Assembly: GCF_007004135.1 (NCBI RefSeq)
Contig: NZ_VJMG01000078.1
Span: forward strand, 1-64,000
Direction: 5' to 3'
DNA length: 64,000 nucleotides
Origin: Affinirhizobium straminoryzae
Lineage (GTDB): Bacteria; Pseudomonadota; Alphaproteobacteria; Rhizobiales; Rhizobiaceae
Every line of letters starts with the position of its first letter. Within the stretch, counting starts at the first letter, position 1. A program made the position numbers and the translations under genes. Below the pieces are notes generated by a model. It had not been told where the DNA came from. It saw only the letters and a program-made list of their open reading frames with translations, and did no database searches. Positions 48,654 through 57,900 of the stretch are shown here, piece after piece.

Positions 48654-49977
48654 GGCTTCTCTTGTCATCGTTGGGGCGCTGCTCGGCGCCACAGCCATGA
48701 GTGTCGTGTATTCCGCGGGCGTGCCGGCCCAGGCTGCGGGATCGTCGACCTATCGTGAGCTGTCGATTTTCGGGGACGTGTTCGAACGTGTCCGTGCCCA
48801 GTATGTCACGCCTCCGGATGAACAGAAGCTGATCGAAAATGCCATCAATGGCATGCTGTCGTCGCTTGATCCGCATTCCAGCTACATGAATGCCAAGGAC
48901 GCGGCCGACATGCGCACCCAGACGAAGGGTGAGTTCGGCGGCCTCGGCATCGAAGTGACGATGGAAAACGAGCTGGTAAAGGTCATCACCCCGATCGACG
49001 ATACGCCTGCGGCAAAGGCAGGCGTTCTCTCGGGCGATTACATCTCCGAGATTGACGGCAAGCCGGTGCGCGGCATGAAGCTCGAGGACGCGGTCGAAAA
49101 GATGCGTGGTCCGGTCAAGACGCCGATCAAGCTGACCATCCTGCGCAAGGGCGCCGACAAGCCGATCGAACTCACCGTCGTGCGTGACGTGATTGCCGTG
49201 CGCGCCGTGAAATCGCGCGTCGAGCAGGGTGACATCGGCTATCTGCGCGTCATCTCCTTCACCGAAAAGACCTATGACGATCTCGAAAAGGCGATCAAGA
49301 AGATCAAGGCCGATGTTCCGGCCGACAAGCTGAAGGGCTATGTGCTCGATTTGCGTCTCAACCCGGGCGGTCTGCTCGACCAGGCGATCAACGTTTCCGA
49401 CGCCTTCCTGGAGCGCGGCGAGGTGGTCTCCACCCGCGGTCGCAATCCGGAGGAAACCCGCCGCTTCAATGCCGGTCCGGGCGACCTGACGGATGGCAAG
49501 CCTGTGATCGTGCTGATCAACGGCGGCTCCGCATCCGCCTCGGAAATCGTGGCCGGTGCGCTGCAGGATCTGAAGCGCGCCACGGTGCTCGGCACGCGTT
49601 CCTTCGGCAAGGGGTCGGTCCAGACGATCATCCCGCTCGGCGAGGCGGGTGCTTTGCGTCTGACCACGGCGCTCTATTACACGCCGTCCGGCAAGTCGAT
49701 CCAAGGCACCGGCATCCAGCCGGACATCAAGGTCGAGCAGCCGCTGCCGGCCGACCTGCAGGGCAAGATCCGCCCCGAAGGCGAATCCAGCCTGCGCGGC
49801 CATATCCAGGGTCAGAACGAGACCGAGGAAGGGTCCGGCTCCAGCGCCTATGTGCCGCCGGAAGCCAAGGACGATGTGCAGCTGAACTACGCGCTGGACC
49901 TGTTGCACGGCACGAAGACGGACCCGTCCTTCCCGCCGCATCAGGACAGCCCGACGGCCTCGGCGACCAAGCCCTGA
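48643..49977 (+). CDS. ctpA: Carboxy-terminal processing protease (S41 family)
   Basis: The 444-residue protein has an uncleaved or cleaved N-terminal hydrophobic segment (ASLVIVGALLGATAMSVVYS), a PDZ domain (about residues 95-175: GGLGIEVTMENELVKVITPI, AGVLSGDYISEIDGKPVRGM) and the S41 peptidase core. The catalytic Ser is in GGSASASEIVAGAL (about residue 299) and the Lys in GTRSFGKGSVQT (about residue 323). It degrades or trims periplasmic proteins. The ATG at 48643 has GGAAGGG upstream and overlaps the end of the EnvC-like gene by 11 bp. Confidence 0.95.
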   Translation: MIRRASLVIVGALLGATAMSVVYSAGVPAQAAGSSTYRELSIFGDVFERVRAQYVTPPDEQKLIENAINGMLSSLDPHSSYMNAKDAADMRTQTKGEFGGLGIEVTMENELVKVITPIDDTPAAKAGVLSGDYISEIDGKPVRGMKLEDAVEKMRGPVKTPIKLTILRKGADKPIELTVVRDVIAVRAVKSRVEQGDIGYLRVISFTEKTYDDLEKAIKKIKADVPADKLKGYVLDLRLNPGGLLDQAINVSDAFLERGEVVSTRGRNPEETRRFNAGPGDLTDGKPVIVLINGGSASASEIVAGALQDLKRATVLGTRSFGKGSVQTIIPLGEAGALRLTTALYYTPSGKSIQGTGIQPDIKVEQPLPADLQGKIRPEGESSLRGHIQGQNETEEGSGSSAYVPPEAKDDVQLNYALDLLHGTKTDPSFPPHQDSPTASATKP

Positions 49978-49995
49978 CCTGACTTTGTTTTGCAG

Positions 49996-50026
49996 CCCGC
50001 CCTGCCCTTCCGGCCGGGCGGGTTTT
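49996..50026 (+). terminator. Intrinsic terminator after ctpA
   Basis: CCCGCCC (49996-50002) and GGGCGGG (50016-50022) form a stem followed by TTTT (50023-50026), 19 bp after the ctpA stop. It ends the core operon before the deacetylase gene. Confidence 0.75.
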
Positions 50027-50130
50027 CCATGAGCGTGTTGACGTTCTGACGCTTGTGTCTTCCCGAGAAGCAAGCGTTTCCGCTCTGGCGCGCTTGGCAA
50101 TGAGAATGACTTTGGGGGCAGGCGGAACCC

Positions 50131-51327
50131 GTGGGGACAGATCTTCGAGCGCCGCTCAAGGGCAAGGACGGGCGCCGGCGTGCGACCGGGTCCCGCCTGA
50201 CGCTGGCGACCGTTCTGACGGGCCTCGGCGCTGCTGCCCTGCTCGGCGTTTCCTTCTATCTGATGCGCACCGCCGGATTGCCGCCCGGCGAACCCGTCGC
50301 AGTGACGCTTGCCGTGCCGCCGGCAGCGCCTGCGGCCCCGGCCCCGCTCCGTGCCACCTCTCCTCCGACTCCGTCAGTTTCTCCCGTTTCCGGCCAGTCC
50401 AGCGCGACTGTGGCACGCTCGGTGCCGGAGGATGGTTCCGTCGTGACCACCGTCTCGCCGCGTCTGCGCGATGGCAGCGGGCCAAAGCTGATCGATGCGC
50501 GTCTGGCGGGGCAGGACCCGCGCATGGCCGCCCAGCCGAATGAGGACCTGCTGGAAGAGACGCCCTTCGGCCGCCTGCCCGTGCGGGCGCCGGACGGATT
50601 GCGGCCGATGGACCAGTATGCACGGCCCTGGTCCGGAGCGCGCGGCAACCGCATCGCCATCGTCATCGGCGGGCTCGGCATCAGCCAGACCAGCACGCAG
50701 CGCGCCATCCGCACCTTGCCCGGCAGCGTGACCTTGGCCTTTGCGGCAAGCGGCAACAGCCTGCAGCGCTGGATGCAGGAGGCGCGCACCGGCGGCCACG
50801 AAATCCTGCTGCAGGTGCCGATGGAGCCTTTTGATTACCCGGCAAACGATCCCGGCCCCCTGACGCTGGTGACGGGCAAGCCTGCCGCGCAGAACCTGAA
50901 GGCGCTGCATCAGGCCATGGCGCGGATCACCAATTATACCGGCATCGTGAACTTTCTCGGCGGCCGCTATCTGGCCGATGCGGGCGCGCTCGAACCCGTT
51001 CTGAAGGATATTGCCGCACGTGGCCTGCTGTTTCTCGATGACGGCGCCTTTGCGCAGTCGAAGACGGAAACGCTTGCCCGCACCCTCGATCTGCCGCATG
51101 GCTTTGCCGATCTGACGCTGGATGGCGAATTGCGGCGCGATGCGATCCTGCGCAAGCTGGACGATCTGCAGCGGATTGCGGAGCGCCGGGGCAACGCCAT
51201 TGGCATCGGCTCTGCCTTCGATGAGACAGTCGATGCCGTGGCCGAATGGATGAAACAGGCAGAGGGCAGGGGTATCGAGGTGGTCGGCGTGTCCGCCCTC
51301 GTCTCCGCGCCGCAACAACAGCAGTGA
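50131..51327 (+). CDS. Divergent polysaccharide deacetylase family protein (YibQ-like)
   Basis: The 398-residue protein has an N-terminal membrane anchor (TLATVLTGLGAAALLGVSFYL, about residues 25-45), an Ala/Pro-rich periplasmic linker to about residue 165, and a deacetylase-like NodB-related domain starting with RIAIVIGGLGISQTSTQRAI. It continues with HEILLQVPMEPFDYP, GIVNFLGGRYLAD and GLLFLDDGAF, characteristic of this divergent group. The first acidic metal position (D in VIDDxG of relatives) is replaced by G here (VIGGLG), so activity is uncertain. It starts with GTG 50131 after GGGGGCAGGCGG and sits downstream of envC-like/ctpA as in many proteobacteria. Confidence 0.8.
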   Translation: MGTDLRAPLKGKDGRRRATGSRLTLATVLTGLGAAALLGVSFYLMRTAGLPPGEPVAVTLAVPPAAPAAPAPLRATSPPTPSVSPVSGQSSATVARSVPEDGSVVTTVSPRLRDGSGPKLIDARLAGQDPRMAAQPNEDLLEETPFGRLPVRAPDGLRPMDQYARPWSGARGNRIAIVIGGLGISQTSTQRAIRTLPGSVTLAFAASGNSLQRWMQEARTGGHEILLQVPMEPFDYPANDPGPLTLVTGKPAAQNLKALHQAMARITNYTGIVNFLGGRYLADAGALEPVLKDIAARGLLFLDDGAFAQSKTETLARTLDLPHGFADLTLDGELRRDAILRKLDDLQRIAERRGNAIGIGSAFDETVDAVAEWMKQAEGRGIEVVGVSALVSAPQQQQ

Positions 51328-51334
51328 GGACTGG

Positions 51335-51865
51335 ATGAGCCACGACAAACACCGCACGGCAGATGAACTGTCCTATCGCCCCTGTGTCGGCATCATGGTG
51401 CTGAACCGGCAGGGACTGGTCTGGGTCGGCAGGCGGCTCTCGGAAAACAACAGCGAGTCGGATGGCTCGCCGCAGCTCTGGCAGATGCCGCAGGGCGGCA
51501 TCGACAAAGGCGAGGACCCGTTGAAGGCCGCCTATCGCGAACTGTTCGAGGAAACCGGCATGAAGACGGTTTCTCTGCTGGCCGAGGCGAAGGACTGGAT
51601 CAATTACGATCTGCCGGCCCATCTGATCGGCATCGGTCTCAAGGGCAAGTTCCGGGGCCAGACCCAGCGCTGGTTCGCCTTCCGTTTCGAAGGCGAGGAG
51701 AGCGAGATCAACATCGAGAACCCGCCGAGCGGCCAGCACCAGGAATTCGACGCCTGGGACTGGAAGCCGATGGCGGACCTTCCTGGGCTGATCGTCTCCT
51801 TCAAGCGTCCGGCCTATGAGAAGGTCGTGGCAGAGTTTTCGCATCTGGCCGGTGTGCCGGGCTGA
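51335..51865 (+). CDS. rppH: RNA pyrophosphohydrolase (Nudix)
   Basis: The 176-residue protein has RPCVGIMVLNRQGLVWVGRR at the N-terminus, WQMPQGGIDKGEDPLKAAYR leading into the Nudix box GGIDKGEDPLKAAYRELFEE (about residues 54-75) and FDAWDWKPMADLPGLIVSFK near the C-terminus, all typical of RppH/IalA. It removes pyrophosphate from mRNA 5' ends to start decay. In Bartonella the homologue is invasion protein IalA. It follows the deacetylase gene by 7 bp. Confidence 0.95.
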   Translation: MSHDKHRTADELSYRPCVGIMVLNRQGLVWVGRRLSENNSESDGSPQLWQMPQGGIDKGEDPLKAAYRELFEETGMKTVSLLAEAKDWINYDLPAHLIGIGLKGKFRGQTQRWFAFRFEGEESEINIENPPSGQHQEFDAWDWKPMADLPGLIVSFKRPAYEKVVAEFSHLAGVPG

Positions 51866-51874
51866 GGGCCAGCC

Positions 51875-51903
51875 CCTCGGCCGGACATCCGGTGAGGATT
51901 TTT
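51875..51903 (+). terminator. Probable intrinsic terminator after rppH
   Basis: CCTCGGCCGG and CCGGTGAGG form an imperfect stem with a bulge, followed by ATTTTT up to 51903. It lies just after the rppH stop and before the convergent LysR gene. Confidence 0.55.
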
Positions 51904-51976
51904 CGGACGGGAGATGATCGGTTTCACGGCGCGTTATGCCGTGTCCGCTCAGGGGGATGTACGGCGCTCTGTGGCG

Positions 51977-52849
51977 TCAGGGCGAACCGCTGCCTTGCCG
52001 CAGCACCGCCCGGATCGCCACGGTGAGATGATCGATCACGGTTCTGACGGCCGGGGCATGGGTGAGGTCGCTGTGAACGACCAGCCAGGCCTCACGCATC
52101 AAGGGCGCGGCCTCCGGAAAGGCCAGCGCCAGCCCTTGGCGCTCCGGCTGCAGGAAATCCGGCAGCATGGCAATGCCGGCGCCGTGGCAGGCGAGCGCCA
52201 TCTGCATCGCAACCTCGCCGGACCAGATGGCAAAGCGGCGCCCGGCGGCAAGCCTTTCCAGTTCGCGCTGCTGCGGCGACTGTCGCACCTCGCCATCCGA
52301 GCCGATGAACAGCCAGTCCTGTGGCTCGTTGGCCGCCAGATGCGCCGGGTCGGCATAGGCGCAAAAGGCAAGCGTTCCAAGCTTCGTCAGCGTCAGGTCG
52401 CCCTCGCCCGGTCGGCTGAGCCGGATGGCGATGTCCGCCTCGCGCCGGTTGAGGGCTGCGGTGCGGGCCTCGCCGAACAGCCGGATTGTCAGGCGCGGGT
52501 GATGCTGGCTGAGGCCGGCCAGCGCCGGTGCCACCACGATGCTGCCGAAGGCGGGCGGTGCCGAGATCGTCACCTCGCCCGAGACATCCTCCGCAGCCCC
52601 CCGCACGATCCGGGCGATTGCCTCGGCCTCCCCCTCCATCCGGCGGGCGATCGCGACGATCCGCTCTCCCTCGGGCGTCAGCCGCAGCTTGCGGCCGCGC
52701 CGGTCGACGAGTTTCAGCGAAAGGCTGCGCTCCAGCGCTTCGATGCGGCGGGAAATCGTGGCATGTTCCACGTGAAGCGCGCGGGCCGCAGACAGCAGGC
52801 TGCCCTGTTCGGCAAAGGCGGCAAAGTGCCGAAGATCGTCCCAGTCCAT
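51977..52849 (-). CDS. LysR-family transcriptional regulator
   Basis: The 290-residue regulator has an N-terminal winged HTH (MDWDDLRHFAAFAEQGSLLSAARALHVEHATISRRIEALE, in pieces) and a periplasmic-binding-like effector domain from about residue 90 (GEVTISAPPAFGSIVVAPALAGL). It is divergent from the quinone oxidoreductase gene across a 109-bp spacer, the classic LysR layout, so it probably controls that gene. The start at 52849 fits the HTH; earlier codons add an unconserved extension. Confidence 0.85.
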   Translation of the reverse strand: MDWDDLRHFAAFAEQGSLLSAARALHVEHATISRRIEALERSLSLKLVDRRGRKLRLTPEGERIVAIARRMEGEAEAIARIVRGAAEDVSGEVTISAPPAFGSIVVAPALAGLSQHHPRLTIRLFGEARTAALNRREADIAIRLSRPGEGDLTLTKLGTLAFCAYADPAHLAANEPQDWLFIGSDGEVRQSPQQRELERLAAGRRFAIWSGEVAMQMALACHGAGIAMLPDFLQPERQGLALAFPEAAPLMREAWLVVHSDLTHAPAVRTVIDHLTVAIRAVLRQGSGSP

Positions 52850-52958
52850 CCTCTTGCCGGCCTCGTCCGTTGTGCGTTTCTTCCCATGTGCTGGGCAATA
52901 TAGAGGAATTTCGCACAGAGGGCACACATCGTACAGTCTGCCGTAAAGGAGATCAGCC

Positions 52959-53930
52959 ATGACCCATGCAACGCCTTATTCCATGCAGGTGTCCGCCGTC
53001 GGCGGCCCCGAGGTTCTGCACGCCGTTCAGCTTCCGCGCCTGTTGCCCGGTCCGGGCGAGGTTCTGATCGCGCAGCGGGCGATCGGGCTCAACTTCGTGG
53101 ACGTCTATCACCGCAGCGGCGCCTATCCGCTGCCTCTGCCGGGCATTCCCGGCGTGGAGGGTGCCGGTATCGTCGAGGCCGTCGGCGAAGGCGTCGATCA
53201 TTTCGCGGTCGGTGAGCGGGTTGTCTATGCCGGGGCGGTTGGCGCCTATGCCACGCATCGCCTTCTGCCGGCCTGGCGGACGATCCCGCTTCCCGAGGCA
53301 GTGGCCTTCGAGCAGGCCGGCAGCAATTTGCTGCGCGGTCTGACCGCCCATATGCTGCTCTCGCATGTGTATCCGCTGCGGGCCGGCATGCGGGTGCTCG
53401 TGCATGCCGCGGCCGGCGGTCTGGGCTCGATCCTCGTGCGGCTGGCAAAGCGGCTCGGCGCAGAGGTCATCGCCACCGTCGGCAGCCCGGAAAAGGAAGC
53501 GCTGGCCCGCGGACATGGCGCCGATCACGTGGTCGTCGGACGCGACGTCGATTTCGCCGCCGAGGTGGCGGCGCTGACGGCGGGTGACGGCGTGCATCTG
53601 GCGATCGACGGCATCGGCGGCGGCACGCTTGCCGGGACGATCGCCTGCGTGCGCCCCTTCGGCATGACCGCCAGCATCGGTCAGGTGGCGGGCGTCGCGC
53701 CGCCGGTGCCGCTTGCCGCGCTGCGCTCCAATGCCCTGTCGCGCCCCAGCGTCATGGTCTTCAGCGCAAACCGGGAGGTCTATGGACCGGCGGTCGATGC
53801 CGTGCTGTCGCTGATGCAGGAGAACCTGTTCGAGGCGCCGCAGCAGGCCTATCCGCTCACGGAGGCTGCGCGGGCGCATGCCGATCTGGAGGCGGGCCGC
53901 ATCACTGGCAGCGCCTGGCTCCGCCCCTGA
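52959..53930 (+). CDS. NADPH:quinone oxidoreductase (zinc-free MDR family)
   Basis: The 323-residue medium-chain reductase lacks zinc ligands and has GLNFVDVYHRSGAYPLPLPGIPGVEGAGIVEAVGEGV (in pieces), the NADPH-binding motif AAAGGLGSILVRLAKRLGAEVIATVGS (in part) and the quinone-reductase-like GEDHVVVGRD-type Rossmann continuation (GADHVVVGRD). It reduces quinones by one or two electrons and protects against quinone stress. It is divergent from the LysR gene, and AAAGGAGATC precedes the ATG. Confidence 0.87.
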   Translation: MTHATPYSMQVSAVGGPEVLHAVQLPRLLPGPGEVLIAQRAIGLNFVDVYHRSGAYPLPLPGIPGVEGAGIVEAVGEGVDHFAVGERVVYAGAVGAYATHRLLPAWRTIPLPEAVAFEQAGSNLLRGLTAHMLLSHVYPLRAGMRVLVHAAAGGLGSILVRLAKRLGAEVIATVGSPEKEALARGHGADHVVVGRDVDFAAEVAALTAGDGVHLAIDGIGGGTLAGTIACVRPFGMTASIGQVAGVAPPVPLAALRSNALSRPSVMVFSANREVYGPAVDAVLSLMQENLFEAPQQAYPLTEAARAHADLEAGRITGSAWLRP

Positions 53931-53993
53931 TTCAGCGGTGAGAGGAGGGCCGCGGACTATCCCTCCGGCCGACAGCGCTGGCATGCGGGCATG

Positions 53994-54026
53994 AAAAAAA
54001 GCCGGCTACACTCGATAGCCGGCTTT
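53994..54026 (-). terminator. Strong intrinsic terminator of the bfd-bfr operon
   Basis: On the minus strand AAAGCCGGCTA pairs with TAGCCGGCTTT around a short loop and is followed by seven T residues in all (plus-strand A-run 53994-54000). It lies 20 bp after the bfr stop codon. It also faces the end of the quinone reductase gene but lacks a T-run in that direction. Confidence 0.88.
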
Positions 54027-54046
54027 CGATGTGGCAAGAGAAAACC

Positions 54047-54532
54047 TTATTCGGCAGCGTCGGCGGATTCGGCGTTCAGCAGGCCGTAGCGCTCTTCGCC
54101 GAGCTTGTTGAGCAGCTCGATCTGGGTTTCGAGGAAGTCGATGTGGCCTTCCTCATCGATCAGCAGTTCCTCGAACAGCTTCATGGTGACATAGTCACCG
54201 GCCTCGTAACAGATGTCGCGCGAGGTCTTGTAGGAGGTGCGGGCGTCGTATTCGCCGGCGAGATCGGCTTCGAGCACTTCGCGCACGTTCTGGCCGATGC
54301 GCAGCGGTGCTAGCGTCTGCAGGTTCGGATGGCCTTCCAGGAAGATGATGCGTGCCACCAGCTTGTCGGCGTGCTGCATTTCCTCGATGGATTCGGCGCG
54401 TTCCTTCTTGGCGAGCTTGGTGTAGCCCCAGTCTTCGAGCAGACGGTAGTGCAGCCAGTACTGGTTCACTGCGCCGAGTTCGAGAAAAAGGGCCTCGTTA
54501 AGCCGCTCGATGACTCTTTTGTCGCCTTTCAA
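54047..54532 (-). CDS. bfr: Bacterioferritin
   Basis: The 161-residue four-helix protein has all ferroxidase ligands at the canonical numbers when translation starts at TTG 54532: E18, E51, H54, E94, E127 and H130, plus the haem ligand M52. This numbering and CAGGAGAG just upstream decide the TTG start over the ATGs at 54556 and 54589. It stores iron as a 24-mer shell. The gene overlaps the end of bfd by 35 bp and ends before a strong terminator. Iron-dependent control (Irr/RirA in rhizobia) is expected, but I could not identify an operator. Confidence 0.95.
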   Translation of the reverse strand: MKGDKRVIERLNEALFLELGAVNQYWLHYRLLEDWGYTKLAKKERAESIEEMQHADKLVARIIFLEGHPNLQTLAPLRIGQNVREVLEADLAGEYDARTSYKTSRDICYEAGDYVTMKLFEELLIDEEGHIDFLETQIELLNKLGEERYGLLNAESADAAE

Positions 54533-54809
54533 TGTCCGCTCTCCTGTTGTCTTCATGGAACTTTCTGAGGCGAGACATATAATCGACAACCTCGGCTTCC
54601 GTCGAGTGGCGGCGCGCGTGATATTCTTCCGTGGCGCGGATGATCAGGTCGACGACATTGGGGAAACAGCCGCAGCAACGGCCGCGTTTCTGCATGGCGT
54701 GATACACCTTGGAAGGCACGATCAGCTGCCAACAGTCCTCATCGAGGAGGCCGTTGATCACGTCCCTGATCTCCCGATCGGTAATGTAATTGCAACTGCA
54801 GACGAGCAT
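54498..54809 (-). CDS. bfd: Bacterioferritin-associated ferredoxin
   Basis: The 103-residue protein has the BFD-type [2Fe-2S] domain: VCSCNYITDREIRDVI with Cys4 and Cys6, and the second Cys pair in KRGRCCGCFPNVVDLI. It is followed by a charged helical C-terminal extension (RRHSTEAEVVDYMSRLRKF) not found in the 64-residue E. coli form. It reduces and releases iron stored in bacterioferritin. It is the first gene of the operon, with bfr starting within its last 35 bp. The region upstream (54810-54996) is the promoter area, with TTGACA on the minus strand near 54868. Confidence 0.93.
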   Translation of the reverse strand: MLVCSCNYITDREIRDVINGLLDEDCWQLIVPSKVYHAMQKRGRCCGCFPNVVDLIIRATEEYHARRHSTEAEVVDYMSRLRKFHEDNRRADIERRQKSHRAA

Positions 54810-54996
54810 GCGTATTAGCCATCAAACATGATGTTGGATGTCCCCTTTTTGATAAACAGGACGGCAGATGTCAAGAAAAATGAATCGGCCCGCCGGCCTC
54901 GACGGGGCTGCCCGTCGGCTCTTGCCGCTCACAAGGGCGTGACGGGCGTTCGAGCAGGAGGCCGGAATTGGCGGAGGCCGTGGTTCTTCCGCCTTT

Positions 54997-57900
54997 TCAA
55001 TGAAAATTGCGGCCCTTCGGCAGAACCCGCGCGCTCTCGTCGAGCGGGCCTTGCGCAGAGGCTGCGCGTTGCGCACTGGCCGCCTTGCGGGCCATCCTTT
55101 CCCGATGGTCGAGCGTGGCGCGCAGCACCTCGTCAGCGCGCTCGCAGACGCCGAAGCGGCGCTTCTCTGCCTGCAACAGCCCCAGCATCGGGGTGAGGTC
55201 CTCGATCTGGTCGGCGATCACGTGGATCACGTCGCTTTCCCGCTGCAAAAGTCCGCGAATGCGCACCAGCCGGGCCGCCATCACCACGGCGCGGTAACGG
55301 GCAAAGATCTTTGGCCGTACGATGATGTTGGCGGTGCCCGTCTCGTCCTCCAGCGTCATGAAGATCACCTTGGCCGTGCCGGGTCGCTGGCGGATCAGCA
55401 CCAGCCCTGCCACCTCCACCCGGCGGTTCTTCTCGGCGGTTCTGAGGGTGGCCGTCGTTACCATCGCCCGCCCCGCAAGCTCCCCGCGCAGGAAGGAAAC
55501 GGGATGCGCCTTCAGCGACAGAGTGAGGCTGCGGTAATCCTCGATCACCTGTTCGCCGGGTGGCATCTCCGGCAGGTCCATTGCCGGCTCCTGCTGCAGG
55601 TCCTCGTGGCCGGCCCGTTCGAACAGCGGCAGGCTGTCGCGGGCGCTTGCGGTATCGAGCGCCCGCACCGCCCAGAGCGCCTGGCGCCGGTCGAGCCCCA
55701 TCGAGCGGAAGGCATCCGCCTCCGCCAGCTTTTCGATGGCGGCGCGGTTGAGGCCGGAGCGCTGCCACAGATCGCGGACCGAGCGATAGCCCTCGCCGCG
55801 CGCCGCCACCAGCTTTCCACGGATCTCGGTTTCCGACAGGCCCTTGACCAGCCGGAAGCCCAGCCGCACGGATTTTCGCGCCTGAATGACGGTGCTCATC
55901 TCCCGGTGCTGCGGCGCCATATGGCGGGCGTCGAACCGCTTGCCGTCTTCCAGGCTCGCGTCCCAGTCGGAAAGGTTCACATCGACCGGCAGCACCTCGA
56001 TCCCGTGCTCGCGCGCATCGCGCACCAGCTGGGCGGGGGCATAAAAACCCATCGGCTGCGCGTTCAGGATCGCGGCGAGAAACACATCCGGATAGAGCGC
56101 CTTGAACCAGCAGGAGACATAGACCAGCAGCGCGAAGGAAGCGGCATGGCTTTCCGGAAAGCCGTATTCGCCAAAACCCTCGATCTGGCTGAAACAGCGC
56201 CTTGCAAAATCCGGGTCGTAGCCGCGGCGGATCATGTTGCCCACCATCTTCTCGCGGAAGTGATGAATGGTGCCGGTGCGGCGGAAGGTGGCCATGGCGC
56301 GGCGCAGCTGGTCGGCCTCGCTCGGCTTGAACTCGGCGGCGACGATGGCGATCTGCATGGCCTGTTCCTGGAACAGCGGCACGCCCAGCGTGCGCGCCAG
56401 CACGGCCTTCAGTTCCTCGCTGGGATAGGGAATGTCGCGGCCCCTCCGCTCATCCTCGCGGCGCTTCAGGTAAGGGTGCACCATGTCGCCCTGGATCGGG
56501 CCGGGGCGCACGATCGCCACCTCGATGACGAGATCGTAGAAAATGCGGGGGCGCAGGCGCGGCAGCATGCTCATTTGCGCCCGGCTCTCGATCTGGAAGA
56601 CGCCCACCGTATCCGCCCGGCAGATCATGTCATAGACCGCGTCGTTCTGGTCGGCGAGGATCGAAGGCAGGCTTTCCGGCCGCCTGTAATGGCTTTCCAG
56701 CAGCCGGAAGGCTTTGGCGAGGCAGGTCAGCATGCCGAGTGCGAGAATATCGACCTTCAGGATGCCGAGTGTGTCGAGATCGTCCTTGTTCCATTCGATC
56801 ATGTAGCGGCCGGGCATCGCCGTCGGCATGATCGGCACCACCTCGTCCAGCCGGTCGCGGGTGATCACGAAGCCGCCCACATGCTGGGTCAGGTGGCGGG
56901 GAAAATCCATCAGCTGGCGGGCATAGGTCAGCACGCGCTGTGTCGTCGCATCCTCCGTGTCGAGCCCTGCATTCTTCGCCTCCCGCTCCGACAGGCCGTC
57001 GGTCGACCAGCCCCAGACAGTGCTGGAAAGGGCCGATTGCACGTCTTCCGACAGGCCGAAGGCCTTTGCGACCTCACGGCCGGAGGAACGGGTGCGGTAG
57101 CTGGTGACGGCCGCCGCCAGCCCCGCATGCTCCCGCCCATAGGTGCGGTAGATGAACTGGATCACCTCCTCGCGCCGCTCGTGCTCGAAATCCACGTCGA
57201 TGTCGGGCGGCTCGTCCCGCTCGGTCGAGAGGAAGCGGGCAAACAGCAGCGAGGATCTGCGCGGATCGACATCGGTGATGCCAAGACAATAGCAGACGAT
57301 GGAGTTGGCGGCCGAGCCGCGCCCCTGGCAGAGAATGTCCTGCGAGCGGGCATAGTCCATGATGTTGCGCACGGTGAGGAAATAGGGCGCATATTGCTTC
57401 TCGCGGATCAGGTCCAGCTCCTCGCGGATCTGCCGGCGGATCGTGTCGGTGATTTCGTGTCCGAACCGTCTTTCCGCGCCGGCCTGCACCAACCGCTCCA
57501 GCGTTTCGGAGGGTGTTTCGCCGGCAATGCGTTCCTCCGGATAGTTGTGGCGCAGCTCGCGCAGCGAAAACTGCAGCCGCTCGAAGAAGCGGGTGGTTTC
57601 GGCCAGTGCCTGCGGATAGCGCCGGAAGATGCCGGCCATGCGGGAGGCAGGCTTCAGGAAACGTTCCGCATTGGCGGCAAAGCGGAAGCCTGCCTCTTCC
57701 ACCGTCACATGCGCGCGGATGGCGGTCACCACATCGCAAAGCGGCCGCCGGCCCGGGTGGTGATAGAGCGGCTGGTTGGTGGCGATCAGCGGCAGCCGCG
57801 CCGCTTCGGCCCACTGGGCCACGCTGGCAAAGGCCAGCGAATCGCGCCCGTCATATTCGGCCGAAAGCCCCACGCTGAGATGCGTGCCAAAGCGTTCGCG

